Source: Loripinus fragilis | Lineage: Eukaryota > Mollusca > Bivalvia > Lucinida > Lucinidae | Length of the DNA stretch: 64,000 nt | Assembly: GCA_964019695.1 (NCBI GenBank) | Contig: OZ026530.1 | Location: forward strand, 35,822,835-35,886,834 | Direction: 5' to 3' | Shown: in pieces, positions 1-11,346 of the stretch | Layout: the number at the start of each line of letters is the position of its first letter | How positions within the stretch are numbered: position 1 is the stretch's first letter | Notes under the pieces: model-generated | Told to the model about the DNA's origin: nothing | Database searches by the model: none | The model's input: the letters and a program-made list of their open reading frames with translations, nothing else | Position numbers and translations under genes: made by a program

Positions 1-170
1 AATGGATTCTTTTTCTTGCTCACCACTTTTTTTTTTATTTTGAAATAAGCTTCCAGAAATCCCTGAATACGATAAGATGAAAATTCACATGATGACGTTA
101 ATTGACGTCCTGTGTAAGATAGCATAGATAAGATAAGATTTTCTATCACAGGGTAAATTTTAGATACATG
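1..170. repeat. Dispersed repeat shared with 51888-52500
   Basis: AATGGATTCTTTTTCTTGCT and AAGCTTCCAGAAATCCCTGA match 51888-51950. The ending TTTTCTATCACAGGGTAAA matches 52468-52490. At the second locus an R1 copy separates the two parts. Confidence 0.65.
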
Positions 171-321
171 TTTCCTAATCAGATGTGCAATAAAAGTATT
201 TGCTTCAATGATAAAAAGTAATATGCAGCGCGTTTGTATATATTCAGTACACGAAAATATAAGACAATTTGTTCAGACCATAACGATACTAGCAGGATAA
301 GAGTAAGGTATTTGGTCTTAC

Positions 322-450
322 CCTGCTCACATAAACTTCCATGATAGCCAGCTTGGCATTTGCATCGATCACCAAATCCATAGTTGAAGCATGTGCCATG
401 CACACATGGGAGAGAATGACATGGACCCGTAGAAGAAGACAAAGACAGAC
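322..450 (-). CDS. EGF-like domain exon (EGF 11, last in window)
   Basis: This 129-nt phase 1-1 exon reads LSLSSSTGPCHSLPCVHGTC, then GFGDRCKCQAGYHGSLCEQG. It has a tatag acceptor and a gtaaga donor. It has six cysteines but a longer serine-rich start and a less regular second half than the other EGF exons. The gene must continue to the left of the window, because the exon ends with an open phase-1 splice. Confidence 0.85.
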
Positions 451-1018
451 CTATAATGAGTTTCAAAGTTCTCAAATACTACTACATGTATCTATCAGGG
501 GTAGGTGGCGAACAAGAACGCAATTTTCAATACCAAACTACTTTTCTAATGGAAAAAACGACTTATTTAATGCGAAAACAACGCATTGCCCATGCTTGAC
601 ATTGAAAAGTGCTTTCTGAGGCGATGAGAAATGAAGGTTTATACAGTAAAAATATAGTAAGTGAGTAGAATCAGGAAATACCACAATCGCAAACCTGTCT
701 TAAGCACCCACGCAAAAGAAGAAGAAAGATTTGTCTAGACTGATTATCGCTGAATGAACGTCAAAAATATTGTAGAATAATTTCTACTTGCATTAAGCTA
801 CCATCTGTCTTTAAGACCTTTGTTTTTTCCTATTTTTGAGTGGCCGCTTAAGAAGATTCAACTGTTATTTGTCGAAGCCTACCTGATATGATGTTTATTG
901 ATCCAATAAAATACATTGATGCTAAAAGGTTTGGATATGGGTTGACATTTGTTTGGGTTGTGCGATGCATTTATATGATCTAATTGTGATAAACATTACA
1001 ACTTTAACTTTATAATCA
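451..1018. other. Intron sequence, nothing recognised
   Basis: AT-rich. No EGF remnant, repeat copy or ORF with recognisable content was seen. Confidence 0.5.
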
Positions 1019-1275
1019 GGGCCCGGAATTACAATGCCAGCTTAAAGTTAAGAAAGACTTAAGTTAAGTATTGATTTTTCAGGATGCGAAAAATACGTTT
1101 CAAACTGATTAAAAACAAAATAGGTTCATTTTTTCTATAGATCACAATGATATCTTTGACCACAAGTACTGCATCTACCCAGGCGATTTATTTAGCATTG
1201 AATATAGCATGTTGTTATATAAATACTTAACTTAAGTCTTCCTTAACTTTAAGGAGGCGTTGTACTTCCGGGCCC
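1019..1275. mobile_element. MITE-like palindrome with GGGCCCGGAA ends
   Basis: 257 bp. GGGCCCGGAATTACAA at the left is mirrored by TTGTACTTCCGGGCCC at the right. Inside, AACTTTAAG... arms repeat in inverted form (AAGACTTAAGTTAAGTA / TACTTAACTTAAGTCTT). Confidence 0.7.
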
Positions 1276-1287
1276 AGGACTATATTG

Positions 1288-1520
1288 GCCTCAACGCGAG
1301 AAAATCTGTCTTCGGGGGTTAGCAAAAAACAAAGGCGCAGACCAGCCTGCGCATCAGCGCAGACTGGTCAGCGCCTTTGTTATTCGCTTTGTGGAAAATA
1401 TAAATTCTGAACTGACTACAAGCGAAAATTCAAGTTTCTAGCTAGTCTCTGTTGCTGAGGAGAGTGGTTTGAGGCACGCTTTCTCGGAAACCCCGAAGAC
1501 AGGTTTTCTCGCGTCAGGCC
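1288..1520. mobile_element. MITE family with CGCGAGAAAA ends, copy 1
   Basis: 233 bp. The inverted ends are GGCCTCAACGCGAGAAAA and TTTTCTCGCGTCAGGCC. Inside is a GC-rich hairpin (AAAGGCGCAGACCAGCCTGC with its inverted partner). Confidence 0.75.
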
Positions 1521-1824
1521 ACATAATTACTATAGAGTTGGACTACTTGCACCAGCACACGATTGCCATCTTCTATAATTGACTATAAGTTTGCAACATG
1601 TATAGTAGCACTGACAAAGTGTAGCATGAGATAGCCCTTTCTGTGAAAATTACCTGTTTATATTGTCTCGTGGTGTCACACCATTAAAATGACTCACCAA
1701 GCTCATCGCCTTGCCGAAATGGAAATGAGACTGGCGTGTCATTTATTATATTCATCACTTTCCTTTGATACAAGTTTGATACATTGTTCTATGTTTTGTT
1801 GTACGTTACTTTATGTTCATTCTA

Positions 1825-1995
1825 GTATTGCAATCATCTTGATGGGGAGAGAGATCTCGTTGCTTTGCTTAATTTGTCTTCCTGGTGTCTCGTGATGGTT
1901 GAGCGGCTCTTCCTCACGGTGCCATGGGGTTGTCTGCGGTTTTTGATTGTGGTATTTCCTGAACACATACTCAGTTACTATTTTTAAATGGCTTC
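1825..1995 (-). repeat. Dispersed repeat R2, partial
   Basis: Reverse-strand copy of the family seen at 53896-54346, with TTGATGGGGAGAG and TGGTTGAGCGGCTCTTCC. No coding content. Confidence 0.6.
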
Positions 1996-2109
1996 TGTAC
2001 TTTAAGTCAGTAGACAACTACCCACTTCAATATAAATAGTGAAGTGCTGAAAGATGGCAATCTGTTTTGAAAAACTTATACTTGTATTTAATGCAAACAA
2101 CACATTGCC

Positions 2110-2390
2110 TTTGCCGCGTAGCACCGATGGTAACGTGTCTGACTGCAGATACGTGTCGGACTGCAGATCCAGGGATCGAGAGTTAGATCGCCGCCATGTC
2201 CCATACTTTCGTGGAGGTTGTTAATGAAAAAAATTCTACAGCCACTAACCTCCCTTCCACTGATTTAAGAAGGGTTGTTGTCAGTTACAAGCGAAATTAT
2301 GCCCACGAGGTACTGGTTAACTGCTGTGTCAAGCTTGCCCAAGTAATAAGGATGGCTTGATGATTTGACCATCCCAACATGACCATAGCT
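2110..2390 (+). mobile_element. Degenerate tRNA-headed SINE, second type
   Basis: GTGTCTGACTGCAGATC and GATCGAGAGTTAGATCGCCG resemble the A-box-to-B-box part of a tRNA head (undetermined tRNA). It is followed by unmatched body sequence. The first half has a short internal duplication (GTGTCTGACTGCAGAT / GTGTCGGACTGCAGAT). Confidence 0.4.
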
Positions 2391-2638
2391 GTTGACTAAG
2401 GTGTTAAGCATCAATCCCAAAACAAAATACAAATGACCTAAGTAATCAGCAAATTCTCAGACAAGCATGTGCATCTTGTCAACATGGGCGAAAGTTCAAA
2501 ATTTCCATAATCCTGAACTTTCGAAATTCCAAATATAAAGCTTGCAATATGCCCATTCAATATTCACAGTTTCAAGTTTAAATGGTCAATTGTCTTTAGA
2601 CAGACTTAATATAAATCAGAAAAGCTGATATAATCTTC

Positions 2639-2700
2639 ATAATTCAGGATTTTAAGGCTGACTTTCTGTGGAAAGTCAGCCTAAAAATCCTGAATTCAGG
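2639..2700. repeat. Hairpin
   Basis: AATTCAGGATTTTAAGGCTG and its mirror CAGCCTAAAAATCCTGAATT. Short loop near TTTCTGTGGAAAG. Confidence 0.75.
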
Positions 2701-2967
2701 AATAATCCGGAAAACTTACACCCATGACTCAATCTTACCAGTCTTTCCTGTTAGATCCAGTACACATAATACGGATGCTGGACGGATGTAAGCTCACATG
2801 CGCCAGAGTCTTATTTTCGAGTTAACAGTTTACCAACAACACCGCCCCCCCTACAGTCAACATTTTCAAATATATTTTCCGAAACCATATTTTCATATGA
2901 ACACTCCTTAAGATAGAAGATTGGCATTTTTATAAATAACATCAAGACGACCATTAATCTGATATAT

Positions 2968-3200
2968 GGGCTTCGATGTAAGAAAACCTGTCTTTGGGGG
3001 TTTGCAAACAACAAGGCGCAGACCAGCCTGCGCATCCGCGCAGACTGATGGGCGCCTTTGTTTTCGCCTATTGGAAAGTATCATATCTAGAGTTGCTACG
3101 AGCGGAGTTTCAATTTTCTAGCTAGTACCTGCACCTTAGCAGGCTGGTTTGAATCTCACTTCATTGGAAACCCCAGACAGTTTTTCTCGCGACGAGGCCC
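2968..3200. mobile_element. MITE family with CGCGAGAAAA ends, copy 2
   Basis: 233 bp, the same length and layout as 1288-1520, with the same GGCGCAGACCAGCCTGCGCA hairpin. The ends are slightly diverged (GGGCTTCGATGTAAG / TCTCGCGACGAGGCCC). Confidence 0.75.
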
Positions 3201-3344
3201 TATTATGGTATAAACTTATAAACTTTTCTCCAGAGACAGGAGGCTGAAGAACTTGATTCTTAATATTAAGCAATGAGTTTGTGGGGTCTACCAAGTTCGT
3301 CAAAAAGTGATAATATGTTGATTTTTACCTACTGAACTGCTTCT

Positions 3345-3575
3345 TTTGTGGATACTTTTTGTTATTTGTGCTTTATGTTTGTCTGTTATACGTGTGTGTC
3401 TGTTCATTGCGGTCATGTGATCATCTGCTGCGATGGGCTGACCTTTAGACTCTCGTGTATGTGAACTTTCCATGTGTTTTTGTCACTTTCTCATATGGTG
3501 TCTTGGGTCAGGTGTGGTACTTGATTGTATCGATTCCTCATATTTGCCGTTTTCCTTACGTCTAATTAATTTTAT
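3345..3575 (-). repeat. Dispersed repeat R1, partial
   Basis: Reverse-strand match with CTTCTTTTGTGGATAC, TTGTCACTTTCTCATATGG and TCAGGTGTGGTACTTG. Confidence 0.6.
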
Positions 3576-4630
3576 TGGATATTTTTTAAATGTAGATGTT
3601 TAGAAAACTGTTGAAGACAAAGTCAATATACTAAAAAGATATGTAGAACGTAATGAGGCATTGGCTATATATAAGTGTCAAAGATCAAGGTTGACATATC
3701 ACCATAGGTCACTCAAATTGGATCCCCATCTGTAGATTTTCTCACAACCCACTAATATGACAATCGAACTCAAATTTCATATAAAGACCCCTTAACGTGT
3801 GGGCGAGGGATATCGAACATTTTTACCAATAGTCCTTACCACAAAGACCAATGTGGCCACCATGATCAAACATGGCAAAACTTTCACAAATATTCCCCTG
3901 TAACCAAAAGGCCGGGTTCCTTAGACCTTGGTATGTAGCATTTTAGTGGTATGTAGGCCTATCAACTGTATGCAAATGAAAGTATATTAGGTTGACTTGA
4001 TAAAGGCAAATGGTACCTAATGAATTAACCAGACTTTCTGCCTGTTTTGCTGTATATTCTATTCATTGAGCTGTTATTAAATAAATTATTGCACACATGC
4101 AATATAACTAATTGGGTAAAATGATTTGTCTTCCTTTTCAATTGTCCTATGTTTGATTTGTGGTTTTACGTTACTGTCAACAGCTATGGACATGTCTAGA
4201 CGGCCAGTTATGCTGGTCAAGCTTGATTCATTGATTAACCAGTACTCCGTGCACATACTTTTGCTTGTAACTGACAACAACCCTTCCGCAATCGGTGGAA
4301 GAAGAGAGCTATCGCAGTAAACATGATGATCAATGATGAAGCTCTGTCTAAGAACAGGACCGAGCCGAGATCGATTTCACGACGCCTCAATCTGCTTTTG
4401 AACTCGCTAACGATTGTGCTATGGGGACAGATAATCAAAGGATTAATAAACATTAAACTAAAACAATAACGGCTATTTCCAGCAGGCACACACTCTTAAA
4501 ACAATGTTCGATCAACGACAATGCGACGACTTGACGGCATGATGTCGCAGCGAAGTCGCTACGTCGTTGTTTTAACGTCATGTGCCTGTTGGGATGTGCC
4601 TTGGAAACGACGGCTTATGAGAATTGGCTG
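3576..4630. other. Intron sequence, nothing recognised
   Basis: Short frames only. A small dyad near 4515-4570 (GACGTT/AACGTC) stands out but has no second copy in the window. Confidence 0.45.
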
Positions 4631-4638
4631 TAGATTAC

Positions 4639-4696
4639 CTTGATCACACAGTTCAACTGCCATGTGCACAAGGATTACGAAGGCATGGATCTATCG
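4639..4696 (-). pseudogene. Truncated EGF exon copy
   Basis: A 58-nt stretch keeps an acceptor-like ttttag and the first half of an EGF exon (AIDPCLRNPCAHGS). It then hits TGA and loses the segment carrying the last three cysteines, ending at a donor-like gtaatc. It matches exon 4766-4876 on both sides of the missing part, so it is a duplicate with an internal deletion of roughly 50 nt. If spliced in, it would terminate the protein. Confidence 0.65.
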
Positions 4697-4765
4697 CTAA
4701 AACATAATACCAATTTAAGCACGTTCAGGAATACAAAGGGTTAATTGGAATTGACTATACGTTAC

Positions 4766-4876
4766 CATGATCGCAATGTGCTCCAGAATACCCACTGTAG
4801 CACAGACAATAGAAACTATGCCCAGAGCTCAAACAACTACCATGTACACAAGGCTTAAGAAGGCATGGATCTTCCG
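4766..4876 (-). CDS. EGF-like domain exon (EGF 10)
   Basis: This 111-nt phase 1-1 exon reads AEDPCLLKPCVHGSC, then FYCLCYSGYSGAHCDHG. It has a ttcaag acceptor and a gtaacg donor. All six cysteines are present and it has no stop. It is too short to stand out as an ORF. A truncated sister copy lies immediately downstream at 4639-4696. Confidence 0.85.
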
Positions 4877-5049
4877 CTTGAATAAAATCACACTTACAAC
4901 TCAAAACAGTGTTCAATAATTATTCAAAATAATAGAGCATATTTTGCGTTGAACCAAAGCTAGAAACTAATCACATGTATGTCAGTGTAAAACAGAGCAT
5001 TTCCAGATTGCGTTCTTAAATCCCACGCACAATATATTATTTACTTTAT

Positions 5050-5665
5050 CACAAGCAGTGAATTCAATGCATATTAAATGTGAGTAAAATTGATATTTTT
5101 CTACAGTGAAAAATATCGTATTTCTTCACTAGTGACTGATACAATTTATATTTTCACTGCAGCAAAATGAGGCTTTCTTGGCAATTTTTGGACTGGGATT
5201 TTTATCAAAGGGTTTTAAGTGAAGAATATTCGTCAGAAATAACGCTAATAATGACGTCACTGTCTGACCTGGCGTAGCGCCAGTTTGCACGTGATACCTA
5301 CCCTAAGGCACACACAATCGACTATCTTAAAATGCTGATTTCTTACGTAATCGTTAAAATATGATTCTAAGCCATTTACTAGGTGCAATCTATGTTTACA
5401 CCCAATGTTATGCCCAATAAACACACTGCAAAAGTCAAATCGAACGAGAAACGACCAAGGAAAAAGTGAGGTTGTATTTCCGTTGAGTATAAAATTAAAA
5501 TAATTTTATTTTTCAGCAAATACCAAATATATTTCATCTCGTGCGCTGAAAATATCAGCATTTTCACTGGTGCTACGCACTCGTGAAAAATACTGATTTT
5601 TTCACCGCACTGGATAAAATATATTTGGCATTCACCTCAAAAAAGCATATATCCTCTATATATCA
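5050..5665. repeat. Dispersed repeat, copy 1 of 2
   Basis: TCACTGTGAAAAATA-type segments and AATACCAAATATATTTCATC recur at 53165-53665 in the same order (TTTCACTAGTGA..., then AATACTAATATATTTCATC). Many short inverted runs of TTTTCACTG/CAGTGAAAA. No coding content. Confidence 0.5.
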
Positions 5666-6221
5666 CATTATGTAATGATGGTCATGCCAATGTCTGTATA
5701 TAAGACAAAACCTTCAACTTTGAATGTCAAAGCCAAAACAATGTAGTTCAAAGTACTTTTTCTATGTATGAGAAAATAAATCATGCTTGAGACGATACAA
5801 TGTTCTGCAAGCCTCGCATTTTATTTCGTATTCCAAACTCGTTTTATAAATTAAATGATACAAGGTTGATTAGTTAGATACTCTACCAACGTACTGGAGT
5901 ATGAGTCTGCACTTGAAATTTGAACCTACCACATAAGTGAGCAGTGAATACTCAGACAGGGTTGTACATATGTGCATACTCGCTGAATTCTTCACTGCCT
6001 ATATACATAGAGTATTGAAACAGATGAAGGCTTAGACCTAGGAAAAGACTTAATTCCTACTGAAAAGCTGCTGTAAAGAATGTGTCTGGGCATACTTATG
6101 CTATAGGTTGCATGATCACATGAGATGCTACAATCTTCTTATAATGTAAGATACGTGATCTTTATTCACTGCTCTCAGTACATAGAACTACCTAAGAATT
6201 AAGGAGTCAAAAGTTATTTGA

Positions 6222-6960
6222 GTATGATAAGGAAATACCACAATCACACACTGCAGACAAACGTACAGCACCATGAGGAAGAGCTACAGAACATTTACAG
6301 TAACAAGACATCTGTAAGACAATAAAAGCAAAGCAATCAGCTCTCCCTTCCTCTTCAAGATAATTGCAAAACTAGAAATGACACAAAGTAATGCATACGA
6401 AAACAAAGACAAACACATAAACCCCCACAAACAATGGAAAGTACATTAAACAATATATCAACAACAACAGAACCACCGCCTTAGAACGGACAGCAACCTA
6501 AGCTACTGGGGCTCAAATACATTTTACAGGCGCTTAACATTCACGCTAGATTCTGTTGATGTTTAATCATGAAACAAATTCAACAAATACACTCGCAAGA
6601 GCAAGAGCACATCTAGTTAACCAACCAACTGCACACAAGCATAAGATGATCACTAGACCAAAGAGGACACCTCAAAACTACGATAAAATATTAACAGTCA
6701 CACAATTGAAGAGACAATAACTAATAAGTTAATGAGTAAACGACAACATAACCACTGCCTTAGAACGGACAGTGGCCTAAGCCACTTAGGGATTAAATGT
6801 ATTTTACTTGCATCAAATCTTTGCTCTAGATTCCGTTGTTATTAAAACACTAAATTGTTCAGCTCGCATGGCGGCCTCCTAACTAATGCAATGTATCATT
6901 ACAGAGAAACAATCAAATCAAATTAACACATTATGATGAAACGAAAAAGGGCTCATGACT
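6222..6960 (+). repeat. Dispersed repeat R2, one copy plus a second partial copy
   Basis: GAGTATGATAAGGAAATACC opens the first copy. The ACCACCGCCTTAGAACGGAC core occurs at about 6473 and again (ACCACTGCCTTAGAACGGAC) at about 6751. The second ends GAAAAAGGGCTCATGAC. Related to 53896-54346 and 62955-63240. Confidence 0.65.
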
Positions 6961-7231
6961 CACAGATAGTCAGAGCTAAAGAAAACGTCAAGTTGAGCTA
7001 CGGTTGGCCAAGCCAACGACAAGCATCAGGCACCAATCAACCTGTTTTTCTTGCATTAGTATAATAGCAAGTACATGTGGGAGGTGTGGGCGAGGGACCT
7101 GGTGACATTAAATACATTAAAAAATAATGTTTTATTGCCAATAACATGATAAGTGCATACATTCAGCAAAATACTAAACGCTTTGTTTTAATTATGACAC
7201 TATTTTAATAACCGATACACAATCAACATGT

Positions 7232-7456
7232 ACTGTCATGCCAACCAAGAGTGACAGTGACGACATGTTTGTTTACAATTGCTAAATCAAACATTAACTT
7301 GTGCACACCACTTGAGCTAGCGCGAATCGATAGATCACTCGTGTATTAATCCTATCCGCAGGATAGGATTAATACACAAGTGATTTATCGATTACAAGTT
7401 CCTGATAACTTTGTAAACAAAACATGTCGTCACTGTCACTCTTGGCTGGCAGAGTA
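7232..7456. mobile_element. MITE family M1 (TGACGTCA ends), copy 1
   Basis: About 225 bp. The inverted ends are GCCAACCAAGAGTGACAGTGAC and its mirror. The centre is ATTAATCCTATCCGCAGGAT, which is self-complementary. This copy has TGACGACA in place of TGACGTCA at the left. Confidence 0.8.
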
Positions 7457-7946
7457 GAAGTTGGATATTCACCTTGATATCCGTTTTCCAGGGCCAATGC
7501 ATTATAACGGCGATTAACCTATCGTCCATCGTATAACTTAGTAGCCCGGAACAAGTGAATTGAATGTCATGAAGCCGTTTGTATAATCATTTGATAATTT
7601 GCTTGTTTCATCGTGGACTTTTGCCGTTTGCAATATGCGTGTTTTAACGAATTCCATAGCTTTTAATCGGTCTCGTTGCGTGAAAACCTGTCCAGGATTT
7701 CTGACCATGTAAGAATCAAATAAGTCTGCTCAGCTCCAGAGACTAGAAAAGAAATATTAAAAATTTGCACTCAGCAAGTTAAGCATTTACGCTTTTCAGG
7801 TAGCAAATGATAAAGACACTGGTCAAAATGCATACGCTTGTTTGTACTTTTGCTGTGCTAACAAGTCAAGATCAGATTTTCTTTCAAAAAGAGACCCAAA
7901 TTCTTGCCAGCAAAATCTACGTAAATATGTTGCACTTAGCACATAC

Positions 7947-8057
7947 CTGTTTCACAGTTTATTCCCTTGTAACCATAGTTACAGGTACACAAATAACCTC
8001 CGTGATGTAAGTGGCAAGCACCATGTACACAGGGGTTAGAATCACAATAATTATGAC
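7947..8057 (-). CDS. EGF-like domain exon (EGF 9)
   Basis: This 111-nt phase 1-1 exon reads GHNYCDSNPCVHGAC, then HHGGYLCTCNYGYKGINCETG across the last three cysteines. It has a ttacag acceptor and a gtatgt donor. All six cysteines are present. It is the only intact member of a local tandem array. At least five decayed copies follow on its upstream side at about 100-bp spacing (8060-8550). Confidence 0.87.
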
Positions 8058-8059
8058 CT

Positions 8060-8550
8060 GTAAATACCAATATCCATAGTGAAATGTACATAAATAAATG
8101 TCATGATGTAGATTTAAAGCACCTTGTACACAAGGGTTGGAATCGCCTAAATTGTAATCTAAAATACTCGTATCCATGATTACATGAACACAAATAACCT
8201 CCATGATGTATATGGCAAGCACCATGTACACAGGGTTAAGAATTTCATAATTAATGACCTTGAAATTTGCAGAATTAATAGTTGCAGGTACACAAATAAT
8301 GTAAGTACTCTGGAGTTGGGGGTACAGTATTTATGACCTGCAAATACTAGCTATCATAGTAACAAACACAAAAATAACCTCTATGATGTAAGTGGCAAGC
8401 ACAATGTGAACAGGCGTTGGAATAAGTAATTATGACCTGGAAACTACTAGTATCCATAGTGACTGGTACACACATAGCGCCATGATATAGATGGCAAGCA
8501 CCATGCACAAATGCTTTGGAATCACAATAATAACTGCATCTGAAAATGTC
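8060..8550 (-). pseudogene. Tandem array of decayed EGF exon copies
   Basis: At least five partial copies of the EGF 9 exon with their flanks recur at about 90-105 bp. They are recognisable by the GCAAGCACCATGTACACAGG-like plus-strand block near 8113, 8218, 8310, 8398 and 8499. On the minus strand they read fragments such as DSNPCVQGAL and CVHGACHIHHGGYLC, with stops or lost cysteines. None has all six cysteines in frame. This looks like unequal exchange of an exon-sized unit followed by decay. Confidence 0.68.
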
Positions 8551-8571
8551 TATTTAACATAAGCATAGAGG

Positions 8572-8645
8572 CAAAAATTGTGGACCCAGATAAGACTGCT
8601 CCTACAGGAGCAGTCTAATCTTGGGTCAACACTGTTAGTCTATGA
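8572..8645. repeat. Short hairpin repeat (GGACCCAGAT family), copy 1
   Basis: GTGGACCCAGATAAGACTGC with mirrored GCAGTCTAATCTTGGGTC. Relatives at 16630-16735 and 34335-34440. Confidence 0.65.
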
Positions 8646-8647
8646 GA

Positions 8648-8945
8648 CTTCTGAATTAAGGGTGAGGTTGGCTCCGTGAAACCGGCTTAAGCCCTTCAGT
8701 AAAATATTTTACTGACCGTTCCAAGGCGGTACTTCTTTTGTGGATCTTTTATGTTTATGTTTTTGTTGTGTCTTTGTGCGCGTCTGTTTACATGTGCTTT
8801 GTGGTCACCTGCTGGGAAAGGGCTGACCTCTTGGCTCTAGTTTGTGGTGTCTAACTGTAAGTTTGTCACTTTCCCATTGGTATCCTGGGTCAGGTGTGGT
8901 ACATGATTGTATCGATTCCTGATTTTTGCACCCTTACTTACCTTC
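8648..8945 (-). repeat. Dispersed repeat R1, near-complete
   Basis: Reverse copy with GTAAAATATTTTACTGACCG, CCAAGGCGGTACTTCTTTTG and GGTCAGGTGTGGTAC. Other copies are at 45671, 52023 and 57846. No ORF and no clear tRNA or 7SL head, so the class is unknown (SINE-like). Confidence 0.65.
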
Positions 8946-9309
8946 AAATATTTTAGTGGACGGCGAAAAAAAACATACATTTTGTGATTATGCATTTTAA
9001 GGGTTATAGTTCGAATCATATTTACTGTCGTCGCCCTGGGCCCTGTCGCCTGTTAAACTAACGGTACCGGGAGCCAACTCACGACAGTAAACAAGAAACG
9101 GATTATAATACATGTGAGGTCAGTATATACGGTCAGGACTTTCATGAAATGCACGCACGTTTGCGCAGCCCCAAAAGCTTATTAACTCTTTACCAAATTA
9201 TAAATAGAACCTGATTTCCCTTCCTTAGCAGATGAATATAGCGGAAACACGCCCAGATATGAATATTAAAGTTGCCTTCTTTACAGTAAGCGAAACATAT
9301 GTGCAACAT

Positions 9310-9380
9310 ATTTACATGGCCTATATTATGTAAATTACAAGCACAATAGACATAGGAGGTGGGCTCACAGTAATGCTGGC
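9310..9380 (-). pseudogene. Isolated decayed EGF exon
   Basis: A tttttcag acceptor is followed by GQHYCEPTS...VYCACNLHN on the minus strand. This resembles EGF 9 but has lost the PCVHG block and the last cysteines. It is probably an outlying member of the 8.06-8.55 kb array, separated from it by a dispersed repeat insertion (8.65-8.95 kb). Confidence 0.5.
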
Positions 9381-9427
9381 CTGAAAAATATTAGTATCCA
9401 TAGTGAAAGTAAGGTAGAAGGCTAGAA

Positions 9428-9590
9428 GGGAAAGACCAGTATTCCATACAATCAAGTGACACACCTGATCCAGGATCTCATATGGGAATGTGACTAGAAC
9501 ACAAGAAAACATTACAAACAAGAGAGCCAAGGGGTCAACCTTTTCCCAGCATATGACCACAAGGCTGCAGAGAACAGACAAGAAAGTATG
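9428..9590 (+). repeat. Dispersed repeat R1, partial
   Basis: Plus-strand fragment with CACACCTGATCCAGGATC, GAGAGCCAAGGGGTCAACC and TTTTCCCAGC. Confidence 0.58.
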
Positions 9591-9925
9591 ACAGAGACAT
9601 TATTAGTATAATAACTACATCATCAGACACTTTGAATGCAAGTAACGTCTTTATTTATCAGCAGTATAGTATTTAAGTGCAGTTGAAATTACTGCTTTCT
9701 TACTTTGCCAAGTGCCATTCTTTGTCTCGGAGTAGAACCATATAGTATGTATGAATAAAACCCTTTAGACTGGTTTTATATACCGAAACTTCCTCCTATG
9801 TTCCAAACTAAACGTAACCCGTTATCCCATTGAACATGCTGCATTTCATCTGAGTCTTCACTCAAAAAGTACTCGTTTAGGTGTTTAATAAAATGCTTTG
9901 TAAAATGTGTATTAGAAGTGCGTAC

Positions 9926-10039
9926 CTGTATCACAGTTCTTGCCGGTGTATCCAGTGTTGCATGTGCATGAATATCCACCTGTAGATTGCACACATGTTC
10001 CATGCACACACGGGTTAGGATAACAGTGTGAATGGTTAG
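9926..10039 (-). CDS. EGF-like domain exon (EGF 8)
   Basis: This 114-nt phase 1-1 exon reads [16 protein letters not shown], then [19 protein letters not shown]. It has a cacag acceptor and a gtacgc donor. It is homologous to EGF 2 (48325-48438), including the intron behind it. The intron 5' of this exon is the one enlarged by the 17-kb nested element. Confidence 0.9.
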
Positions 10040-10349
10040 CTGTGAAAAAAGTCACTGATTTGTGAGAAAATGCATTTAATTGAGATAATCTCATTTCTGT
10101 TTTTAAGCTTCATATTAAAAATATTTTGCACTTGGAGTGTAAAGGATAATTGTATGCCTTTGTAGTAATACTGTATGAACAATGTTCAAAGTGTAAGTTT
10201 ACACCAACTGCCAACGCGTCTGTTTTTAACGTTCACTAACTGTCCAACATAACAACTCGAGGCCAACATTTCACCAGTGATAAATGAGAAACATTTCTTC
10301 CATACAGGCATTATACATACGAGACCTTCTAATACCAGAATGTTTTTAA

Positions 10350-10684
10350 GCCTTGTAACTACAAAGGCTGTTCATAACACTTGTGTAGGGAGCGCAGTGG
10401 CTCAGTGGTAGAGTGCTTGACTCGAGACCGAAGGGCCGCGGGTTCGAGCCTCACCGGCGTCACTGCGTTGTGGTCCTTGAGCAAGACACATTTATCCTAG
10501 CTTAGTACTGGTTCAACCCAGGAAGACTCGTCCCGCATAACTGAAAGATTGTTGAGTGGACGTAAAGAATCAAGTCAAACAAACAAACATAACACTTGTA
10601 ACTATATATACTGTTCGTGGAGACTTGTAACTACAAAGACTGTTCATGGTACTTGTAACTACAGAAACTTTGATGAGCCTTGTA
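10350..10684. repeat. 28-bp minisatellite, left part, split by SINE and CACTA-type element
   Basis: Units resemble CCTTGTAACTACAGAGACTG followed by TTCATGGG (28 bp). A SINE sits at 10385-10588 and the array resumes until the 17.1-kb element cuts a unit at CTTGTA. The same array continues at 27797. Confidence 0.8.
10385..10588 (+). mobile_element. tRNA-derived SINE, full length
   Basis: This 204-bp element begins GGGAGCGCAGTGGCTCAGTGG. The tRNA-like head has an A box (TGGCTCAGTGGTAGAGTG) and a B box (GGGTTCGAGCC). The body has CTTAGTACTGGTTCAACCC, and the tail ends in CAAACAAACAAA. It is flanked by an 11-bp duplication ATAACACTTGT (10374-10384 / 10589-10599). It is inserted in the 28-bp minisatellite. 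Confidence 0.88.
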
Positions 10685-11337
10685 CACTACCGCCCGCGTA
10701 TTTGTCCTGCGAATTCGCGTTTTATGTGCGTTTCCAACGCGTTGTACGTGCGTTGAATTTAAATTGCGCATGAAACGCGAATCAACGTATTTCGAAACTC
10801 ATGAATATTCATTAGCAGCCCTCCAACGCGTTTCAGCGATAAAATATGCGTTTCTTCCTTTAGCCAATCAAATCGTTTTGTTACAACGCAGTGATGCGTA
10901 AACCAATCAAAATTTAGTTGACCTTGCTCAATGTTTACATTGTTATTTTTAACTTCGGTTTGAATATTTCTGATAAGACTTGTCTTGCAAATCACAATTC
11001 GCGTTTCCTTTGAGCTTTTAAAGCCAAGTTTGAATTAAATATTATCTCACTCCATTCATTTATCAATATTTTGAGCCGTCTATCACGACTTTTGAGCGGA
11101 GAAATAAATGGAGTTACTCAAGGCCGAAAAATGAATGTATAACAGTAAAATCACATCGATCATCAGCAGATATAGATCTATAATTAGTCTCTTTTAGTGC
11201 CCAAATGTAAAATATTTTTCTTTAAACAACGACATGAAGCAGATGAATTAAAAACAAGTTGCTCTGCATTCAATTTTGCTTCTGGGGATTCGCATCAAAC
11301 AATTTCGAACTTTAAGATAGGGTCAACTGAGATTAGA

Positions 11338-11346
11338 TGCAAAATC
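11338..11346. other. 9-bp target-site duplication, left (TGCAAAATC)
   Basis: Identical to 20991-20999 on the other side of the 9.64-kb element. Confidence 0.85.

Noticed and set aside
7959..8231. 90-codon minus-strand ORF as a gene
   Set aside because: It runs in the wrong frame through the intact EGF exon and its decayed copies. The EGF frame with splice sites explains the sequence better.
10385..10460. tRNA gene
   Set aside because: The A and B boxes are there, but they belong to a SINE head with a body, a tail and an 11-bp target duplication. No clear acceptor stem closes.
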